Shown here: positions 8,412 through 18,011 of the stretch, in pieces
Layout of the letters: every line of letters starts with the position of its first letter
How positions within the stretch are numbered: the first letter of the stretch is position 1
Source: an uncultured cyanobacterium
GTDB lineage: Bacteria; Cyanobacteriota; Cyanobacteriia; PCC-6307; Cyanobiaceae
Direction: 5' to 3'
DNA: 45,537 bases
Assembly: GCA_903935205.1 (NCBI GenBank)
Contig: CAIZQU010000055.1
Location: 1-45,537, forward strand
Made by a program: the position numbers and the translations under genes
The notes under the pieces: model-generated
Seen by the model: only the letters and a program-made list of their open reading frames with translations
Told to the model about the DNA's origin: nothing
Databases searched by the model: none

Positions 8412-10073
8412 ATGGTTCAGGAACTCGCTGCCGAGTGGGATGTGGTGGTGGTAGGCAGCGGTGCCGCCGGCCTGATGACCTGCCTCGAGCTGCCTGCCGG
8501 GGTCAGGGTTCTGCTGCTCAGCAAGCAGGACGGCCCGCCCTCGGCCAGCCGCTGGGCCCAGGGCGGCATCGCTGCGGTGACGCGCCAGGAGGACAGCCAT
8601 GCCAGCCATATCGCCGATACCCTGCGCGCCGGTGCCGGGCTCTGCGATCGCGACGCCGTGGAACGCCTGGTCAGGGAAGCCCCCGCCTGCGTGGAGCGAC
8701 TCGTCGATCTCGGCATGGCCTTCGACCGCGAAGCCGGCGAGCTGAGCACCACCCTGGAAGCCGCCCACAGCCACCGCCGGGTGCTCCATGCCCAGGACCG
8801 CACCGGCGGAGCCCTGGTGGATGCGCTGGAACGGGAGGTGCTGCGACGGCCAGCCCTGCTGCAGCGCAAGGGGGTTCCGGCCCTGCAGCTCTGGGTGGAA
8901 GGGGGCCGTTGCCTGGGCCTGCAGGTGCTCGATGGCCCGGTGCTGCGCTGGCTGCGCGCCCGGGCGGTGGTGCTCGCCTGCGGTGGCGGCGGCCATCTTT
9001 TCGCCCACACCACCAATCCCGCCCAAGCGAGCGGCGACGGCGTGGCCATGGCCTGGTGCGCCGGCGCAGCGGTGCGGGATCTGGAGTTCGTGCAGTTCCA
9101 TCCCACCGCCCTGATGCTTCCCGGGGCCCCCCATTTCCTGATCAGCGAGGCGGTGCGAGGGGAGGGGGCACGGCTGCGGGATCGCCAGGGCAGGTCACCG
9201 GTGGCCCAGCTGGCGGGCGGCGACCTGGCCCCCCGCGACCAGGTGAGCCGGGCCCTGGCCCGCCGCATGCAGGAGCTGGGGGAGGATCATCTCTGGCTGG
9301 ATCTGCGGCCGGTGGGTGAACCGCGGCTGGAGAAGCAGTTCCCCACGATCCTGGCCCGTTGCCGCAGCTTTGGTCTGGAACCCACCAGGGAACAGATTCC
9401 AGTGGCACCGGCCGCCCACTACTGGATGGGTGGCGTCAGCACCGACCTGGAGGGCGCCACCGGACTGGAGGGCCTTTACGCCGTGGGCGAGGTGGCCTGC
9501 ACCGGGGTGCATGGGGCCAACCGCCTGGCCAGCAATTCGCTGATGGAGTGTCTGGTGTTTGCCCGCCGGCTGCGGAACATCCGCCTCGGGGACATCCCCG
9601 AACCCGGCCCGGCCCAGGAACCGACCACAACCCTGGAGGTGCCCTCACGGGATCCAGCCCTGCTCGAGCGGCAGATCGCCGATCTGCGGCAGCTGTGCTG
9701 GCAGTCGGCGGGGGTGGAGCGGCAGGGGGGCCTGCTCAACGATGCCCTCAGCGAGGTGCGGCGGCGGCGCAGCCTGGTGGAGCGCGATCCCCTGCTGGGC
9801 AGCGCCATGGGACTGGCCCCCGGCGAACGGCTGGCCCTGCCGGGGCAGGGACGACAGATGCTGTTAGGTCTGCAGAACCTGCGCCAACGCCTGGTGCTGG
9901 CCGGACTGCTGATCGAGGCCGCCGGGTTCCGCAGCGAAAGCCGGGGCGGTCACTTCCGCACCGATGCTCCCGCTGCCCAGCCCTTCTGGCGCTGCCACAG
10001 CCTGCAGCGCCGCGGCAGGCCGATCAGCACCCAGCCCGTGGTCGATCAGGGGGAGGGAAGGGCCCCCTTGTAG
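8412..10073 (+). CDS. nadB: L-aspartate oxidase
   Basis: A 553-residue FAD-dependent enzyme that oxidises L-aspartate to iminoaspartate, the first step of de novo NAD synthesis (with NadA). The N-terminal dinucleotide-binding motif [15 protein letters not shown] is at about residues 12-26, the flavin-binding [11 protein letters not shown] follows, then the substrate-region [17 protein letters not shown] and the late FAD motif around [22 protein letters not shown]-terminal helical domain ends the protein. The length is usual. The last 28 bases overlap the 3' end of the convergent VKOR gene. No nadA is in the window. Confidence 0.96.
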   Translation: MVQELAAEWDVVVVGSGAAGLMTCLELPAGVRVLLLSKQDGPPSASRWAQGGIAAVTRQEDSHASHIADTLRAGAGLCDRDAVERLVREAPACVERLVDLGMAFDREAGELSTTLEAAHSHRRVLHAQDRTGGALVDALEREVLRRPALLQRKGVPALQLWVEGGRCLGLQVLDGPVLRWLRARAVVLACGGGGHLFAHTTNPAQASGDGVAMAWCAGAAVRDLEFVQFHPTALMLPGAPHFLISEAVRGEGARLRDRQGRSPVAQLAGGDLAPRDQVSRALARRMQELGEDHLWLDLRPVGEPRLEKQFPTILARCRSFGLEPTREQIPVAPAAHYWMGGVSTDLEGATGLEGLYAVGEVACTGVHGANRLASNSLMECLVFARRLRNIRLGDIPEPGPAQEPTTTLEVPSRDPALLERQIADLRQLCWQSAGVERQGGLLNDALSEVRRRRSLVERDPLLGSAMGLAPGERLALPGQGRQMLLGLQNLRQRLVLAGLLIEAAGFRSESRGGHFRTDAPAAQPFWRCHSLQRRGRPISTQPVVDQGEGRAPL

Positions 10074-10975
10074 CCACTGCGCTCGGCCAGCACCGACAAC
10101 GGCTTGACGCCGGACTCGATGGACCCGTTGATCTCCCAGGAGGGGAAGCCCTGGAGCTTCTTGGCGCGGCAGAGCTCCGCCTGATTGTTGCGGCCATCCG
10201 GGGCGCACTCGACCACCTTCAGCCGGGAGGCGGCCTCCTTGCCGAACAGCTGCTTCTGCTCAGAGCAGTGGGGGCACCAGTAGGCCGTGTAGAGGACGGC
10301 ACCGGCGGCGCTGAGATGGTCGGCCAGGGCGATGCTGGCAGGGCTGCTGACCGTGGTCACCGGTGGCGGCAGGCCAGGACCGGTCTCCGCCACGGGCCGA
10401 TCCATGGCGGTGGCCCAGCCGATGCCAGTGATTGCCACCAGCAACGCGGTCAACACCCCGCGAAACAGCAGCTGCCCCCTGTCCTCCCAGTCGCCGTTGA
10501 ACAGCGAGAGCACAAACAGACCCAGGCTGAGCAGGGCCGAAAGGATACAAAAAGCGCAGACCGCCTTGATCTTGACCACCATCACCACCATCAGCACCAG
10601 GCTGAAGACCGCCATCGCCGCGGTGAGCAGGAACAACAGCCAGCGGCTGCGGGCCAGCAGATCGCGGCGGGCCTCCCCCCGCAACAGCAGCGGCAGCAGG
10701 GCCAGCACCAGCGCGCTGAAGTAGCAGAGGAAGCCGAACAGGGAGAGGGGCTGACCGAACAGGGAGCCCCAGGGGCTGTTGAGCACCTTGTCGCAGTCGC
10801 CGCCGCCGCCGGGGCAGAGCAATGGGCCAACCAGGCCCCAGCGCTTGAGCGTGATCGCGCCGGTGTCGATCGCCCCGATCGTGGCCAGCACGGCCATCGC
10901 CACGGAAACCCAGCGGCGTCCAGGATCGCTGCGGCGGCGCTGGTTGAGGCGTTGGGCCAGATCGGTGGAGGTCAC
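10046..10975 (-). CDS. vitamin K epoxide reductase-thioredoxin fusion protein
   Basis: A 309-residue membrane oxidoreductase of the bacterial VKOR type, which uses quinone to drive disulfide formation in exported proteins. The VKOR domain has four to five membrane helices and four redox cysteines: C54 and C61 in the loop, and the CxxC pair C140/C143 (CAFC). A thioredoxin-like domain at the C-terminus carries CPHC at C234/C237 and two more cysteines, C257 and C269, as in the crystallised Synechococcus homologue. The loop cysteines are separated by six residues. The start is GTG at 10973-10975. The gene is convergent with nadB (28-bp overlap) and divergent from rimO. In cyanobacteria such proteins serve lumenal and periplasmic folding, including photosystem components. 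Confidence 0.93.
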   Translation of the reverse strand: MTSTDLAQRLNQRRRSDPGRRWVSVAMAVLATIGAIDTGAITLKRWGLVGPLLCPGGGGDCDKVLNSPWGSLFGQPLSLFGFLCYFSALVLALLPLLLRGEARRDLLARSRWLLFLLTAAMAVFSLVLMVVMVVKIKAVCAFCILSALLSLGLFVLSLFNGDWEDRGQLLFRGVLTALLVAITGIGWATAMDRPVAETGPGLPPPVTTVSSPASIALADHLSAAGAVLYTAYWCPHCSEQKQLFGKEAASRLKVVECAPDGRNNQAELCRAKKLQGFPSWEINGSIESGVKPLSVLAERSGYKGALPSP

Positions 10976-11137
10976 GGCAGGGCAAGCACTGGGCCGATTC
11001 TCGCAGCCCCGTTCACGGCTTGCAGCCAGGCGGCCAGGGATCGGCGCAGGGTTCGACGGCCCATGGAATCACCGGGCGGGCGGCGAAGCGGAGGGCGTTT
11101 CCATAGGGTGGGGTGGGGCCCAGCCGGAATCGGGAGC

Positions 11138-12568
11138 ATGACCTCAGCCACCAGCCAGTTCAGCGACCACCCCGAGGCCAGCGCCGGCGCGGCAGCGCGC
11201 CCCACCGTGGCCTTCGCCCACCTGGGCTGCGAGAAGAACCGGGTCGACACCGAGCACATGCTCGGGCTGCTGGCCCAGGCCGGCTACGGCGTCAGTGCCG
11301 ATGAGGCCGATGCCCGGGTCGTGGTGGTGAACACCTGCAGCTTCATTCAGGACGCCCGCGAGGAATCGGTCCGCACCCTGGTGCAGCTGGCCGAACAGGG
11401 CAAGGAACTGATCATCGCCGGCTGCCTCGCCCAGCACTTCCAGGAGGAGCTGCTCGAAAGCCTGCCGGAGGCCAGGGCGATCGTGGGGACCGGCGATTAC
11501 CAGCACATCGTCAGCGTGCTGCAGCGGGTGGAGGCCGGCGAGCGGGTCCGCCAGGTGAGCGCCACCCCCACCTTCGTGGCCGATGAACACCTGCCCCGCT
11601 ATCGCACCACCGGCGAGGCCGTCGCTTACCTCAAGGTGGCCGAAGGCTGCGACTACCGCTGCGCCTTCTGCATCATTCCGCGGCTGCGCGGCGACCAGCG
11701 CTCCCGCCCGATCGAATCGATCGTGGCCGAGGCGCGGCAACTGGCGACGCAGGGGGTGCAGGAACTGGTGCTGATCAGTCAGATCACCACCAACTACGGC
11801 CTGGATCTCTATGGCGAACCGCGCCTGGCCGAGCTGCTGCGGGCCCTGGGGGAGGTGGACATCCCCTGGATCCGGGTGCATTACGCCTACCCCACCGGCC
11901 TAACACCGGAGCTGCTGTGCGCCTTTCGGGAGGTGTCCAATGTGCTGCCCTATCTCGATCTGCCCTTGCAGCACAGCCATCCCGAGGTGCTGCGGGCGAT
12001 GAACCGGCCCTGGCAGACGGGGGTGACCGCCGGTCTGCTCGAACGGATCCGGGAGCAGCTGCCGGAGGCGGTGCTGCGCACCACCTTCATCGTGGGCTAT
12101 CCGGGTGAGACCGAAGAGCACTTCCAGCACCTGCTCGATTTCGTGGCGGAGCAGCGCTTCGATCACGTGGGCGTGTTCACCTTCTCGCCGGAAGAAGGCA
12201 CCGCGGCCGCCGGCCTGGACAACCCGGTGCCGCCCGAGCTGGCCCAGCAGCGCCGCGATCGGCTGATGGCGTTGCAGCAACCGATCGCTGCCGCCCGCAA
12301 CGCCGCCTGGGTGGGTCGGATCGTGGATGTGCTGATCGAACAGGAAAATCCAAGCACCGGCGCCATGCTCGGGCGTTGCGCCCGCTTCGCGCCGGAGGTG
12401 GATGGGGAGGTGCGGGTCAGCCCGGGAGAAGGGGGGTTGTGCGCTGCACCGGGCACGATGGTGCCGGTGCGGATCACCGCGGCCGACACCTATGACCTGA
12501 TCGGTGAGGTGGTGGGTGCCCGGGCGATGGTCGAAGAAGCTGTGGCAGCACGCAGGGCGGCCCTTTGA
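11138..12568 (+). CDS. rimO: ribosomal protein S12 methylthiotransferase RimO
   Basis: A 476-residue radical SAM enzyme that adds a methylthio group to the conserved aspartate of ribosomal protein S12. The UPF0004 domain is N-terminal, with cysteines in LGCEKN (C31), NTCSF (about C67) and AGCLAQ; the radical SAM cluster is [10 protein letters not shown] (C171, C175, C178); a TRAM domain occupies the C-terminus. I start it at ATG 11138, after the GGGAG at 11132-11136; open frame continues far upstream through nadB and VKOR antisense but is not coding there. Its TGA (12566-12568) shares one base with the ATG of the following MFS transporter gene. Confidence 0.95.
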   Translation: MTSATSQFSDHPEASAGAAARPTVAFAHLGCEKNRVDTEHMLGLLAQAGYGVSADEADARVVVVNTCSFIQDAREESVRTLVQLAEQGKELIIAGCLAQHFQEELLESLPEARAIVGTGDYQHIVSVLQRVEAGERVRQVSATPTFVADEHLPRYRTTGEAVAYLKVAEGCDYRCAFCIIPRLRGDQRSRPIESIVAEARQLATQGVQELVLISQITTNYGLDLYGEPRLAELLRALGEVDIPWIRVHYAYPTGLTPELLCAFREVSNVLPYLDLPLQHSHPEVLRAMNRPWQTGVTAGLLERIREQLPEAVLRTTFIVGYPGETEEHFQHLLDFVAEQRFDHVGVFTFSPEEGTAAAGLDNPVPPELAQQRRDRLMALQQPIAAARNAAWVGRIVDVLIEQENPSTGAMLGRCARFAPEVDGEVRVSPGEGGLCAAPGTMVPVRITAADTYDLIGEVVGARAMVEEAVAARRAAL

Positions 12569-13896
12569 TGCCAGCCTCACCGCGGCCGGGCGACGGTCGG
12601 CCCCTGGGCGATGGGAGTGGAAGTGGGAGTGGCAGCCAGGGTGGTGCGAGGCGCCGAAGCCGCCCGCTGGCCGGAGGCTGGTCTCCGGGGCGACCGACCC
12701 AGCGGCGACTGTTTCTGCTCGCCTCCGGCCTGAGCACCTCCGGATCCTTCGCCGGCCTCACCGCCAAAGGCTGGATCCTGCTGCAAGGCAGTGACACACC
12801 CCTGGTGCTGGCCTTGCACTTCGCCACCCTCTCCCTGCCCAGCCTGCTGTTGAGCGGTCCGGCCGGGGTAGCCACCGACCGGCTTGGCAGCGCGTTCGTG
12901 CTGGTCCGGGCCCAGTGGGGGCTGTTTGCCGCCGCTGTGATGGGCGCCCTGGCGATTCCCCTGCTGCAGGGCCAGGCCCAGACGCTGATGCTGCTGCTCA
13001 GCACCCTGATGGTCGGGGTGGCGAGCACCTACGAGCAGACGGCCCGCAACAAGTACACCGCCCTGCTGGTGGAGGAGCCCCAGCAGCTGGGGCCCTACAT
13101 CGCCAGTTTCTCGGTGGTGTTCAACGTGGGCAAGCTGGTCGGTCCACCTTTGGGTGGCTGGCTGGTGGCCCTGACGGGGCCGACCACCGCCCTGACCCTG
13201 GATGCCCTCAGTTACCTCCTCCCCATCGCCACCGTGCGCTGGCTGCTGCGGCCGGACCACAGCCGCGAGCAGCGCAGCGGCAGCGGGCACGGGGCCAGCC
13301 TGGCGGTCGCCTGGCGGGATTGCGGGCCGGTGCTGCGGCATGTGCTGCGGTTCACAGCCCTGGCCACCCTGGCCGGTTTCTTCCACCCGGGGCTCGCGCC
13401 CCTGATCGCCAGGGAGGTTCTGGGACCTTCCCCCCAGGCTCTGGGCATCTTCACCAGCGTGCTGGCCGCCGGAAGCATCAGCGGCGGCCTGGTGCTGCAG
13501 CGCCGCAGCGGTTGGCTTTCCCAGCGCCCTGGCTGGCTGCTGGGCAGCTGTGCGCTGCTCACGGCCCTGGCCCAGCTGGGCATGGCCGCCAGCAGCGGCG
13601 AGAGGTCCGTTCAGCTGCTGATGACCTTTCTGATCGGAGCAGGCACGGCCTGCCTGCTGGCGGGCACCAACCTGATCGCCCAGGTGGGGGCACCCATGGC
13701 TCTGCGAGGACGGATGGCGGGTCTGGGTCAGATCGCCTTCCTCGGGGGAGGCGGACTGAGCGGCCTGATGGCGGCGCTGCTGAGCGGGGCGATCGGCCTG
13801 GGCAGCACCTTTGCCCTGATGGGCAGCGCCGGTCTGCTGATCGGTGCCAGGGAGCTGGTCCGCCGACGGGGCCTGCGGCTGGAGGCGATCAGATGA
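12568..13896 (+). CDS. MFS transporter (EntS-like)
   Basis: A 442-residue major facilitator superfamily protein with about twelve membrane helices. A long Gly/Ser/Arg-rich N-terminal extension (about 50 residues) precedes the first helix. The loop between helices 2 and 3 carries GPAGVATDRLGS, a form of the MFS signature, and NKYTALLVEEPQQLGPYIASF resembles the EntS / MFS_3 exporter group. Substrate is unknown. The ATG at 12568 overlaps the rimO stop (TGATG), implying coupling, although the pairing with rimO has no obvious functional meaning. The 3' end overlaps by 8 bp a convergent 30-codon PetL-like gene. Confidence 0.85.
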   Translation: MPASPRPGDGRPLGDGSGSGSGSQGGARRRSRPLAGGWSPGRPTQRRLFLLASGLSTSGSFAGLTAKGWILLQGSDTPLVLALHFATLSLPSLLLSGPAGVATDRLGSAFVLVRAQWGLFAAAVMGALAIPLLQGQAQTLMLLLSTLMVGVASTYEQTARNKYTALLVEEPQQLGPYIASFSVVFNVGKLVGPPLGGWLVALTGPTTALTLDALSYLLPIATVRWLLRPDHSREQRSGSGHGASLAVAWRDCGPVLRHVLRFTALATLAGFFHPGLAPLIAREVLGPSPQALGIFTSVLAAGSISGGLVLQRRSGWLSQRPGWLLGSCALLTALAQLGMAASSGERSVQLLMTFLIGAGTACLLAGTNLIAQVGAPMALRGRMAGLGQIAFLGGGGLSGLMAALLSGAIGLGSTFALMGSAGLLIGARELVRRRGLRLEAIR

Positions 13897-13981
13897 GGCG
13901 GATGCCCCGCAGGATCACGTTGAGCAGAAACGCCACGGTGAGACCACCGCCCACCAGACCGAGGTAGATCGCTGCGCCCAT
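13889..13981 (-). CDS. petL: PetL-like cytochrome b6f subunit VI (30 residues)
   Basis: A 30-codon frame from ATG 13979-13981 to TGA 13889-13891 encodes a single hydrophobic helix: an N-terminal MGAAIYLGLVGGGLTVAFLL and a basic C-terminal tail of the form N-V-I-L-R-G-I-R-L-I. The pattern, with an early aliphatic-Tyr pair, one membrane span of about 20 residues and a terminal Arg/Lys-x-Ile-Arg/Lys-Leu-Ile, is that of PetL, the small subunit that stabilises the dimeric cytochrome b6f complex. The size matches the 29-33 residues of cyanobacterial PetL. It overlaps the 3' end of the MFS gene by 8 bp. No strong Shine-Dalgarno is visible, and other single-helix subunits cannot be fully excluded. 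Confidence 0.65.
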   Translation of the reverse strand: MGAAIYLGLVGGGLTVAFLLNVILRGIRLI

Positions 13982-14202
13982 GGGATTGCCGGTTGACTGG
14001 GGCCATTACAGCAGAACAGGGTCGCCCCCGGCGGCAGCGGACGACCCGACAGCCCCGGACAGGCCCCAGAGGCCAGCAGCAGCACCCCATTCGGCCGGTC
14101 ATATCCGCACGCTGTGGCACAGCCATCACGGCTGCACCCCTGCAGCAGCATGGGCCCTGGAAGTCACCTAGGGTTGCAGCCACTTCGGGGCAGGCGCACC
14201 CC

Positions 14203-15813
14203 ATGCGTACCCTCTTCATCTACCCGCGGTTTCCGAAGACCTTCTGGAGCTACGAGAAAATCCTCGAGCTGGTCAACCGCAAGGTGCTGCTGCCCCCCCT
14301 GGGGCTGGTGACGGTGGCAGCGTTGCTACCTCAGCGTTGGGAGATGAAGCTGGTCGACCGCAATGTGCGCGAGGTGAGCAGGGAGGAATGGGAGTGGGCC
14401 GAGCTGGTGGTCATCTCCGGGATGATCGTGCAGAAAGCGGACATGGCCGAACAGATCGCCCAGGCCAAACAACGGGGCCTACCGGTGGCGGTGGGGGGGC
14501 CCTTCGCCAGCTCGACGCCGGATGCTCCCGAGATAGCCCTGGCGGATTTCAAGGTGCTGGACGAGGGGGAGATCACCCTGCCCATGTTCATTGAGGCGAT
14601 CGAACGGGGCGAGCGTTCGGGTCGGTTCAGTGCCAATGGCGAGAAACCTGATGTCACGGCCACGCCGGTGCCCCGCTTCGATCTGCTGGAACTGGATGCC
14701 TACGACTCGATGAGCGTACAGTTCTCGCGGGGCTGTCCGTTTCAGTGTGAATTCTGCGACATCATTGTGTTGTATGGGCGTAAACCTCGCACCAAGACCC
14801 CCGAGCAACTGATCGCCGAACTCCAGCGCCTCTACGACCTCGGTTGGCGCCGTGCCATCTTCCTGGTTGATGACAACTTCATCGGCAACAAGCGCAATGC
14901 CAAGTTGCTGCTGCCTGCCATCAAGCAATGGCAGATCGAACACGGTTATCCGTTCACCTTCACCACCGAAGCTTCCGTTGATCTGGCCGCCGACGAGGAG
15001 TTGATGCGGATGATGGGTGAGGCCCGTTTCGAAGCCGTGTTTCTTGGCATCGAGACCCCCGATGAGGCGAGCCTTTCGGTGGCCGGCAAACACCAGAACA
15101 CCCGCAGCTCCCTGGAGGAGTCTGTCGATCGCATCACCTCCTACGGCATGCGGGTGATGGCAGGTTTCATCATCGGTTTCGATGGCGAAGCCAATGGTGC
15201 CGGCGATCGGATCGTGCGTTTCGTCAGCCGCACCGGGATCCCCGCCGCGATGATGGGCATGTTGCAGGCCTTGCCGAACACCGGTCTCTGGCACCGCCTG
15301 GAGAAGGAGGGTCGTCTGATTCAGGAGAAGACCGACGCCAAAGGGGTGAACCAGACCAACCTGCTCAACTTCGTACCGACCCGGCCGATCCGCGACATCG
15401 CCAACGAATACGTGGATGCCTTCTGCCGTCTCTATGAGCCGAACGCCTACATCGACCGCGTGCGCCACTACTACCTCAAGATGGGCACCCCCCGCTGGAA
15501 GGCCTTCTACCGGCCCGAGAACTCCGACAAGGCCCTCCTGCCGCCGCTCAGCGACATCAGAGCCCTGGCGATCGTGATCTGGCGTCAGGGGCTGCAGCGT
15601 GACACCCGCTGGCGGTTCTGGCGCTCGCTGCTCACCATCGCCCGGCGCAATCCCGCCAACCTGGAGCAATTCCTGGTGACCCTGGCGCACAACGAACATT
15701 TTCTCGAGTATCGCGGCATCGTCACCCGCGAAATTCAGGAGCAACTCGACGCCCTCCCCCCCGATCCTCCGACCGCCTCCCGCCAGAGCAACCGCGAGCT
15801 GCAGCCGGTCTGA
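14203..15813 (+). CDS. B12-binding radical SAM protein (DUF4070 C-terminus)
   Basis: A 536-residue protein with an N-terminal cobalamin-binding domain (residues about 1-140, including LLPPLGLVTVAALLP and the GGPFASSTP loop) and a radical SAM domain whose cluster cysteines are C178, C182 and C185 (SRGCPFQCEFCDI). The stretch right after the cluster, IIVLYGRKPRTKTPEQL, and the C-terminal DUF4070-like region place it in the same family as the hopanoid C2-methylase HpnP, but many cyanobacteria without hopanoids carry such a protein, so I do not call it HpnP. It is expected to be a methyltransferase or a related B12-dependent radical enzyme. ATG 14203 begins the conserved part; the open frame upstream to 13993 is not conserved-looking. 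Confidence 0.85.
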   Translation: MRTLFIYPRFPKTFWSYEKILELVNRKVLLPPLGLVTVAALLPQRWEMKLVDRNVREVSREEWEWAELVVISGMIVQKADMAEQIAQAKQRGLPVAVGGPFASSTPDAPEIALADFKVLDEGEITLPMFIEAIERGERSGRFSANGEKPDVTATPVPRFDLLELDAYDSMSVQFSRGCPFQCEFCDIIVLYGRKPRTKTPEQLIAELQRLYDLGWRRAIFLVDDNFIGNKRNAKLLLPAIKQWQIEHGYPFTFTTEASVDLAADEELMRMMGEARFEAVFLGIETPDEASLSVAGKHQNTRSSLEESVDRITSYGMRVMAGFIIGFDGEANGAGDRIVRFVSRTGIPAAMMGMLQALPNTGLWHRLEKEGRLIQEKTDAKGVNQTNLLNFVPTRPIRDIANEYVDAFCRLYEPNAYIDRVRHYYLKMGTPRWKAFYRPENSDKALLPPLSDIRALAIVIWRQGLQRDTRWRFWRSLLTIARRNPANLEQFLVTLAHNEHFLEYRGIVTREIQEQLDALPPDPPTASRQSNRELQPV

Positions 15814-15843
15814 GCGATCGGCATCTTTGCCGTTGGGTTGCGA

Positions 15844-16236
15844 TCAGTCCTGGCAATAGGGAAGGCCTTCGATCAGGCAGCGCTCCGCCTTCTGGAGCTC
15901 GCGGCCCAGGTAGAGCGCATGGTCAAGACGACTGATCGGATGGGGGCCCTCCCCTTCGGTGAGCTGAATCCCCAGCTCCTTGGCGGTCCGCCCTCGGAAC
16001 ACCAGCACCGGAGAGCGAGGGCCAGCGTTGCGGCAGGCCAGAACCTCACCGGACTCGGGGTCGGTGGCCAGGCCGCGCTCATCGATGGTGTTGCTGTAGA
16101 GCTCAGCGACCAGCAGCTGGGCCTCGGCATCCACCTTGATCAGCACATAGCCGGAGGGATCAAGGGCGATGAAGCGCCGCGAGAGTTCATCGTCAAGGCG
16201 GCTGGTGATGGCGTTCAGGGGTGCATCCATGGCCAC
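15844..16236 (-). CDS. DUF4346 protein
   Basis: A 130-residue soluble protein that I recognise as DUF4346, a small cyanobacterial and archaeal family of unknown function. Family features include FIALDPSGYVLIKVDAEAQL near residue 25, a central GPRSPVLVFRGRTAKEL segment, and the C-terminal helix DHALYLGRELQKAE with a final Y-C-Q-D. A M-A-M-D start gives two candidate ATGs at 16236 and 16230. It is convergent with the B12 radical SAM gene (30 bp apart) and sits 30 bp downstream of the FemAB-like gene on the same strand, so those two may share a transcript. Confidence 0.75.
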   Translation of the reverse strand: MAMDAPLNAITSRLDDELSRRFIALDPSGYVLIKVDAEAQLLVAELYSNTIDERGLATDPESGEVLACRNAGPRSPVLVFRGRTAKELGIQLTEGEGPHPISRLDHALYLGRELQKAERCLIEGLPYCQD

Positions 16237-16266
16237 GATGCTACCGATCCAGTCCCAGCGGACAGT

Positions 16267-17463
16267 TCAAGGCAGCGTCTCCTGCGAGGGGGGCATCAGG
16301 GGAGGCACGCCGCCACGGAAGGGAAGCTCGGCGTTGACCGCCGCGATCTCCTCAAGGGCGGCCCGGTTGGCATCCGGCAACCAGCGGCGAAGAATCTGGG
16401 CGAAACGGCGATCGCTCCACAGGTGAAGACTGACGCGGGGTTCGGCAAGAAAACCACGCCGCCGCTTGTGGCTGCCGCCTGCCCCGGGATCGAAGCGGCG
16501 CAGCCCGCGCTCGATCGCCCAGGCGATCGGCGCGTAGTAACAGACCTCGAAATGCAGGTTGTCCACCTCCAGATCACTGCCCCAGTAGCGGCCCCATAGA
16601 TGGTGTCCGTCCTGGACGCACATCGCCATCGCCACCGGGTCATCGGGATCGCCCCGATGGGCACTGAACAGCACGAGATCGGGCGTCAAACCCTGCCCGT
16701 CGCGGAAGAAGGCCTCGCTGAGATATTTGCTGCCCCACGGGCCCCAGCGGGCGCAGTGCTGGGCATAGAAGTGGTGCATACGCGCCAGCAGTTCCGGGGA
16801 GATCGCCTCAGCGACCACAGCAGTGACGCTGAGACCGGCGGCGGCAACAGCGGCGCGCTCACGGCGGATATTGCGGCGCTGATTTGCATTGAAACTGGCG
16901 AGATAGGCCTCAAAATCAGCAAAGCCCGCATTGCTCCAGCAGGTCTGCTGGTTGATCCAGGCCGCGCACCCCGCCGCTTCGGCCAAGGGGCGCCAGGCGG
17001 GATCCACGTAGAGAAAATTACAGCTGAGCACACCGCTGCGTTGGCAGAACTCCCTGATCTGATCTAGCATCAGCGCTGTCAGCAGCGTCCCGTCTTCGCC
17101 GGGGGCGATCAGGAAGCGGTAGCCCTCCACGGGGCTGAGCGGGCTCATCCCCACCAGTTTGGGGTAATAGCGCAACCCGAGCTGGCCGGCGAGCTGGGCA
17201 AAGGACTGGTCAAAGACGAATTCGCCATAGCTGTGGCCCTTCAGATACAGGGGGGCCGCAGCGACCAGATCCCGGCCGCGCCAGAGGGTGAGATGGCAGG
17301 CCTGCCAGCCCTGGCTCGGAACGATGCTGCCACTGGCTTCCAGGCGATGCAGCCAGGACCAGCGGAAGAAGGGGGCGGCCCCGCAGCCGGCCAGCAGACC
17401 ATCCCACTGGGCCTCGGGCAACTCGGCCATCGCACGCAGCCAGCGAGCCTCCAGCTCCGCCAT
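16267..17463 (-). CDS. FemAB-like GNAT acyltransferase (DUF482/COG3146)
   Basis: A 398-residue cytosolic protein of the COG3146 / DUF482 group, which has the double-GNAT fold of FemAB peptidyltransferases and is often called 'peptidogalycan biosynthesis protein'. Recognisable segments are FFRWSWLHRLEASGS near residue 35, GHSYGEFVFDQSFAQ, KLVGMSPLSPVEGYRFL, FNANQRRNIRRER and GRYWGSDLEVDNLHFE with GAGGSHKRRRGF near the C-terminus. The reaction is not established in this family. I start at ATG 17461-17463; the same frame stays open to 17712 but that part is low-complexity His/Arg/Pro and not conserved-looking. It may be co-transcribed with the DUF4346 gene. Confidence 0.85.
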   Translation of the reverse strand: MAELEARWLRAMAELPEAQWDGLLAGCGAAPFFRWSWLHRLEASGSIVPSQGWQACHLTLWRGRDLVAAAPLYLKGHSYGEFVFDQSFAQLAGQLGLRYYPKLVGMSPLSPVEGYRFLIAPGEDGTLLTALMLDQIREFCQRSGVLSCNFLYVDPAWRPLAEAAGCAAWINQQTCWSNAGFADFEAYLASFNANQRRNIRRERAAVAAAGLSVTAVVAEAISPELLARMHHFYAQHCARWGPWGSKYLSEAFFRDGQGLTPDLVLFSAHRGDPDDPVAMAMCVQDGHHLWGRYWGSDLEVDNLHFEVCYYAPIAWAIERGLRRFDPGAGGSHKRRRGFLAEPRVSLHLWSDRRFAQILRRWLPDANRAALEEIAAVNAELPFRGGVPPLMPPSQETLP

Positions 17464-17645
17464 CGCCTCAACCTCGGGGCACAGGGGCCAAGCTATCGGC
17501 AATTCAGGGGCGACCCGTGATCGTGCCGGCGCTGCTTGAGGGCCTGACCGTCCTCGGCGGGCGAACGCTGACGGGGGCCGGCCCTCTGGCCTGTGGAGAT
17601 GGCCAAGGCCTTGTGGGTGGCGCAGCGCGGGGCGTGTTCGGCTGC

Positions 17646-17672
17646 GGTGCCGTGGGTGCCTTGGGTGCCGTG
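17646..17672 (+). repeat. three 9-bp direct repeats (GGTGCCGTG/GGTGCCTTG)
   Basis: Three consecutive 9-bp units read GGTGCCGTG, GGTGCCTTG, GGTGCCGTG. They lie in non-coding DNA upstream of the FemAB-like gene and have no evident function. Confidence 0.7.
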
Positions 17673-17890
17673 GTGTGGCAGGAGGGCGACAGCGGGGCCT
17701 TGATGAGGACAACGAACCGGTCTGTGGCCTCCGGCCGACCGCGTCGACATGAACCGGCGGCTGGAGGCCTGATGCGACACCGCGGGGCAGCCGATCGTGC
17801 TGAGCCGATCGATCGTGGGCCTACAGGTCCAACGATGAGACCTGGCTGGAGCAGCATAGAAAATGCCGGGGCCGATGTTCCCTGGTTTCT

Positions 17891-18011
17891 CGATGGGGCA
17901 CCTCGAAAAAATAAGATTCCAGGGTCACCCAACAATGGAGACTCATGACCTCGACAGGGCCGACTTGATCCCGAATCCACGGAAAAGGCAATTTTCCGAG
18001 GTGCCCTATGG
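17891..18011. repeat. inverted-repeat-bounded element, MITE-like or IS remnant
   Basis: The left arm contains GGGCACCTCG at 17896-17905 followed by an A-run; the right arm contains CGAGGTGCCC at 17997-18006 preceded by TTTTC. The 10-bp cores are perfect inverted copies, and with mismatches the pairing extends to about 22 bp on each side (17891-17912 with 17990-18011, roughly 17-18 matches). The enclosed 91 bp is relatively A/T-rich and codes for nothing. This is the architecture of a small non-autonomous transposable element or of the fused ends of a deleted insertion sequence. I see no convincing target-site duplication, and a large intercistronic hairpin is an alternative. Confidence 0.5.

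Noticed and set aside
10972-11064. A 30-codon minus-strand frame whose stop overlaps the VKOR GTG start (GTGA)
   Set aside because: The overlap looks like translational coupling, but the peptide is basic and featureless, has no ribosome-binding site, and the frame continues further upstream in the same non-coding style.
17824-17843. Small inverted repeat CAGGTC / GACCTG in the gap
   Set aside because: Six base pairs with a 9-nt loop and no T-run; expected by chance in DNA of this composition.
17517-17948. A 143-codon plus-strand frame in the gap upstream of the inverted-repeat element
   Set aside because: Begins inside the acyltransferase upstream region, changes composition half way and runs into the repeat element; no support.
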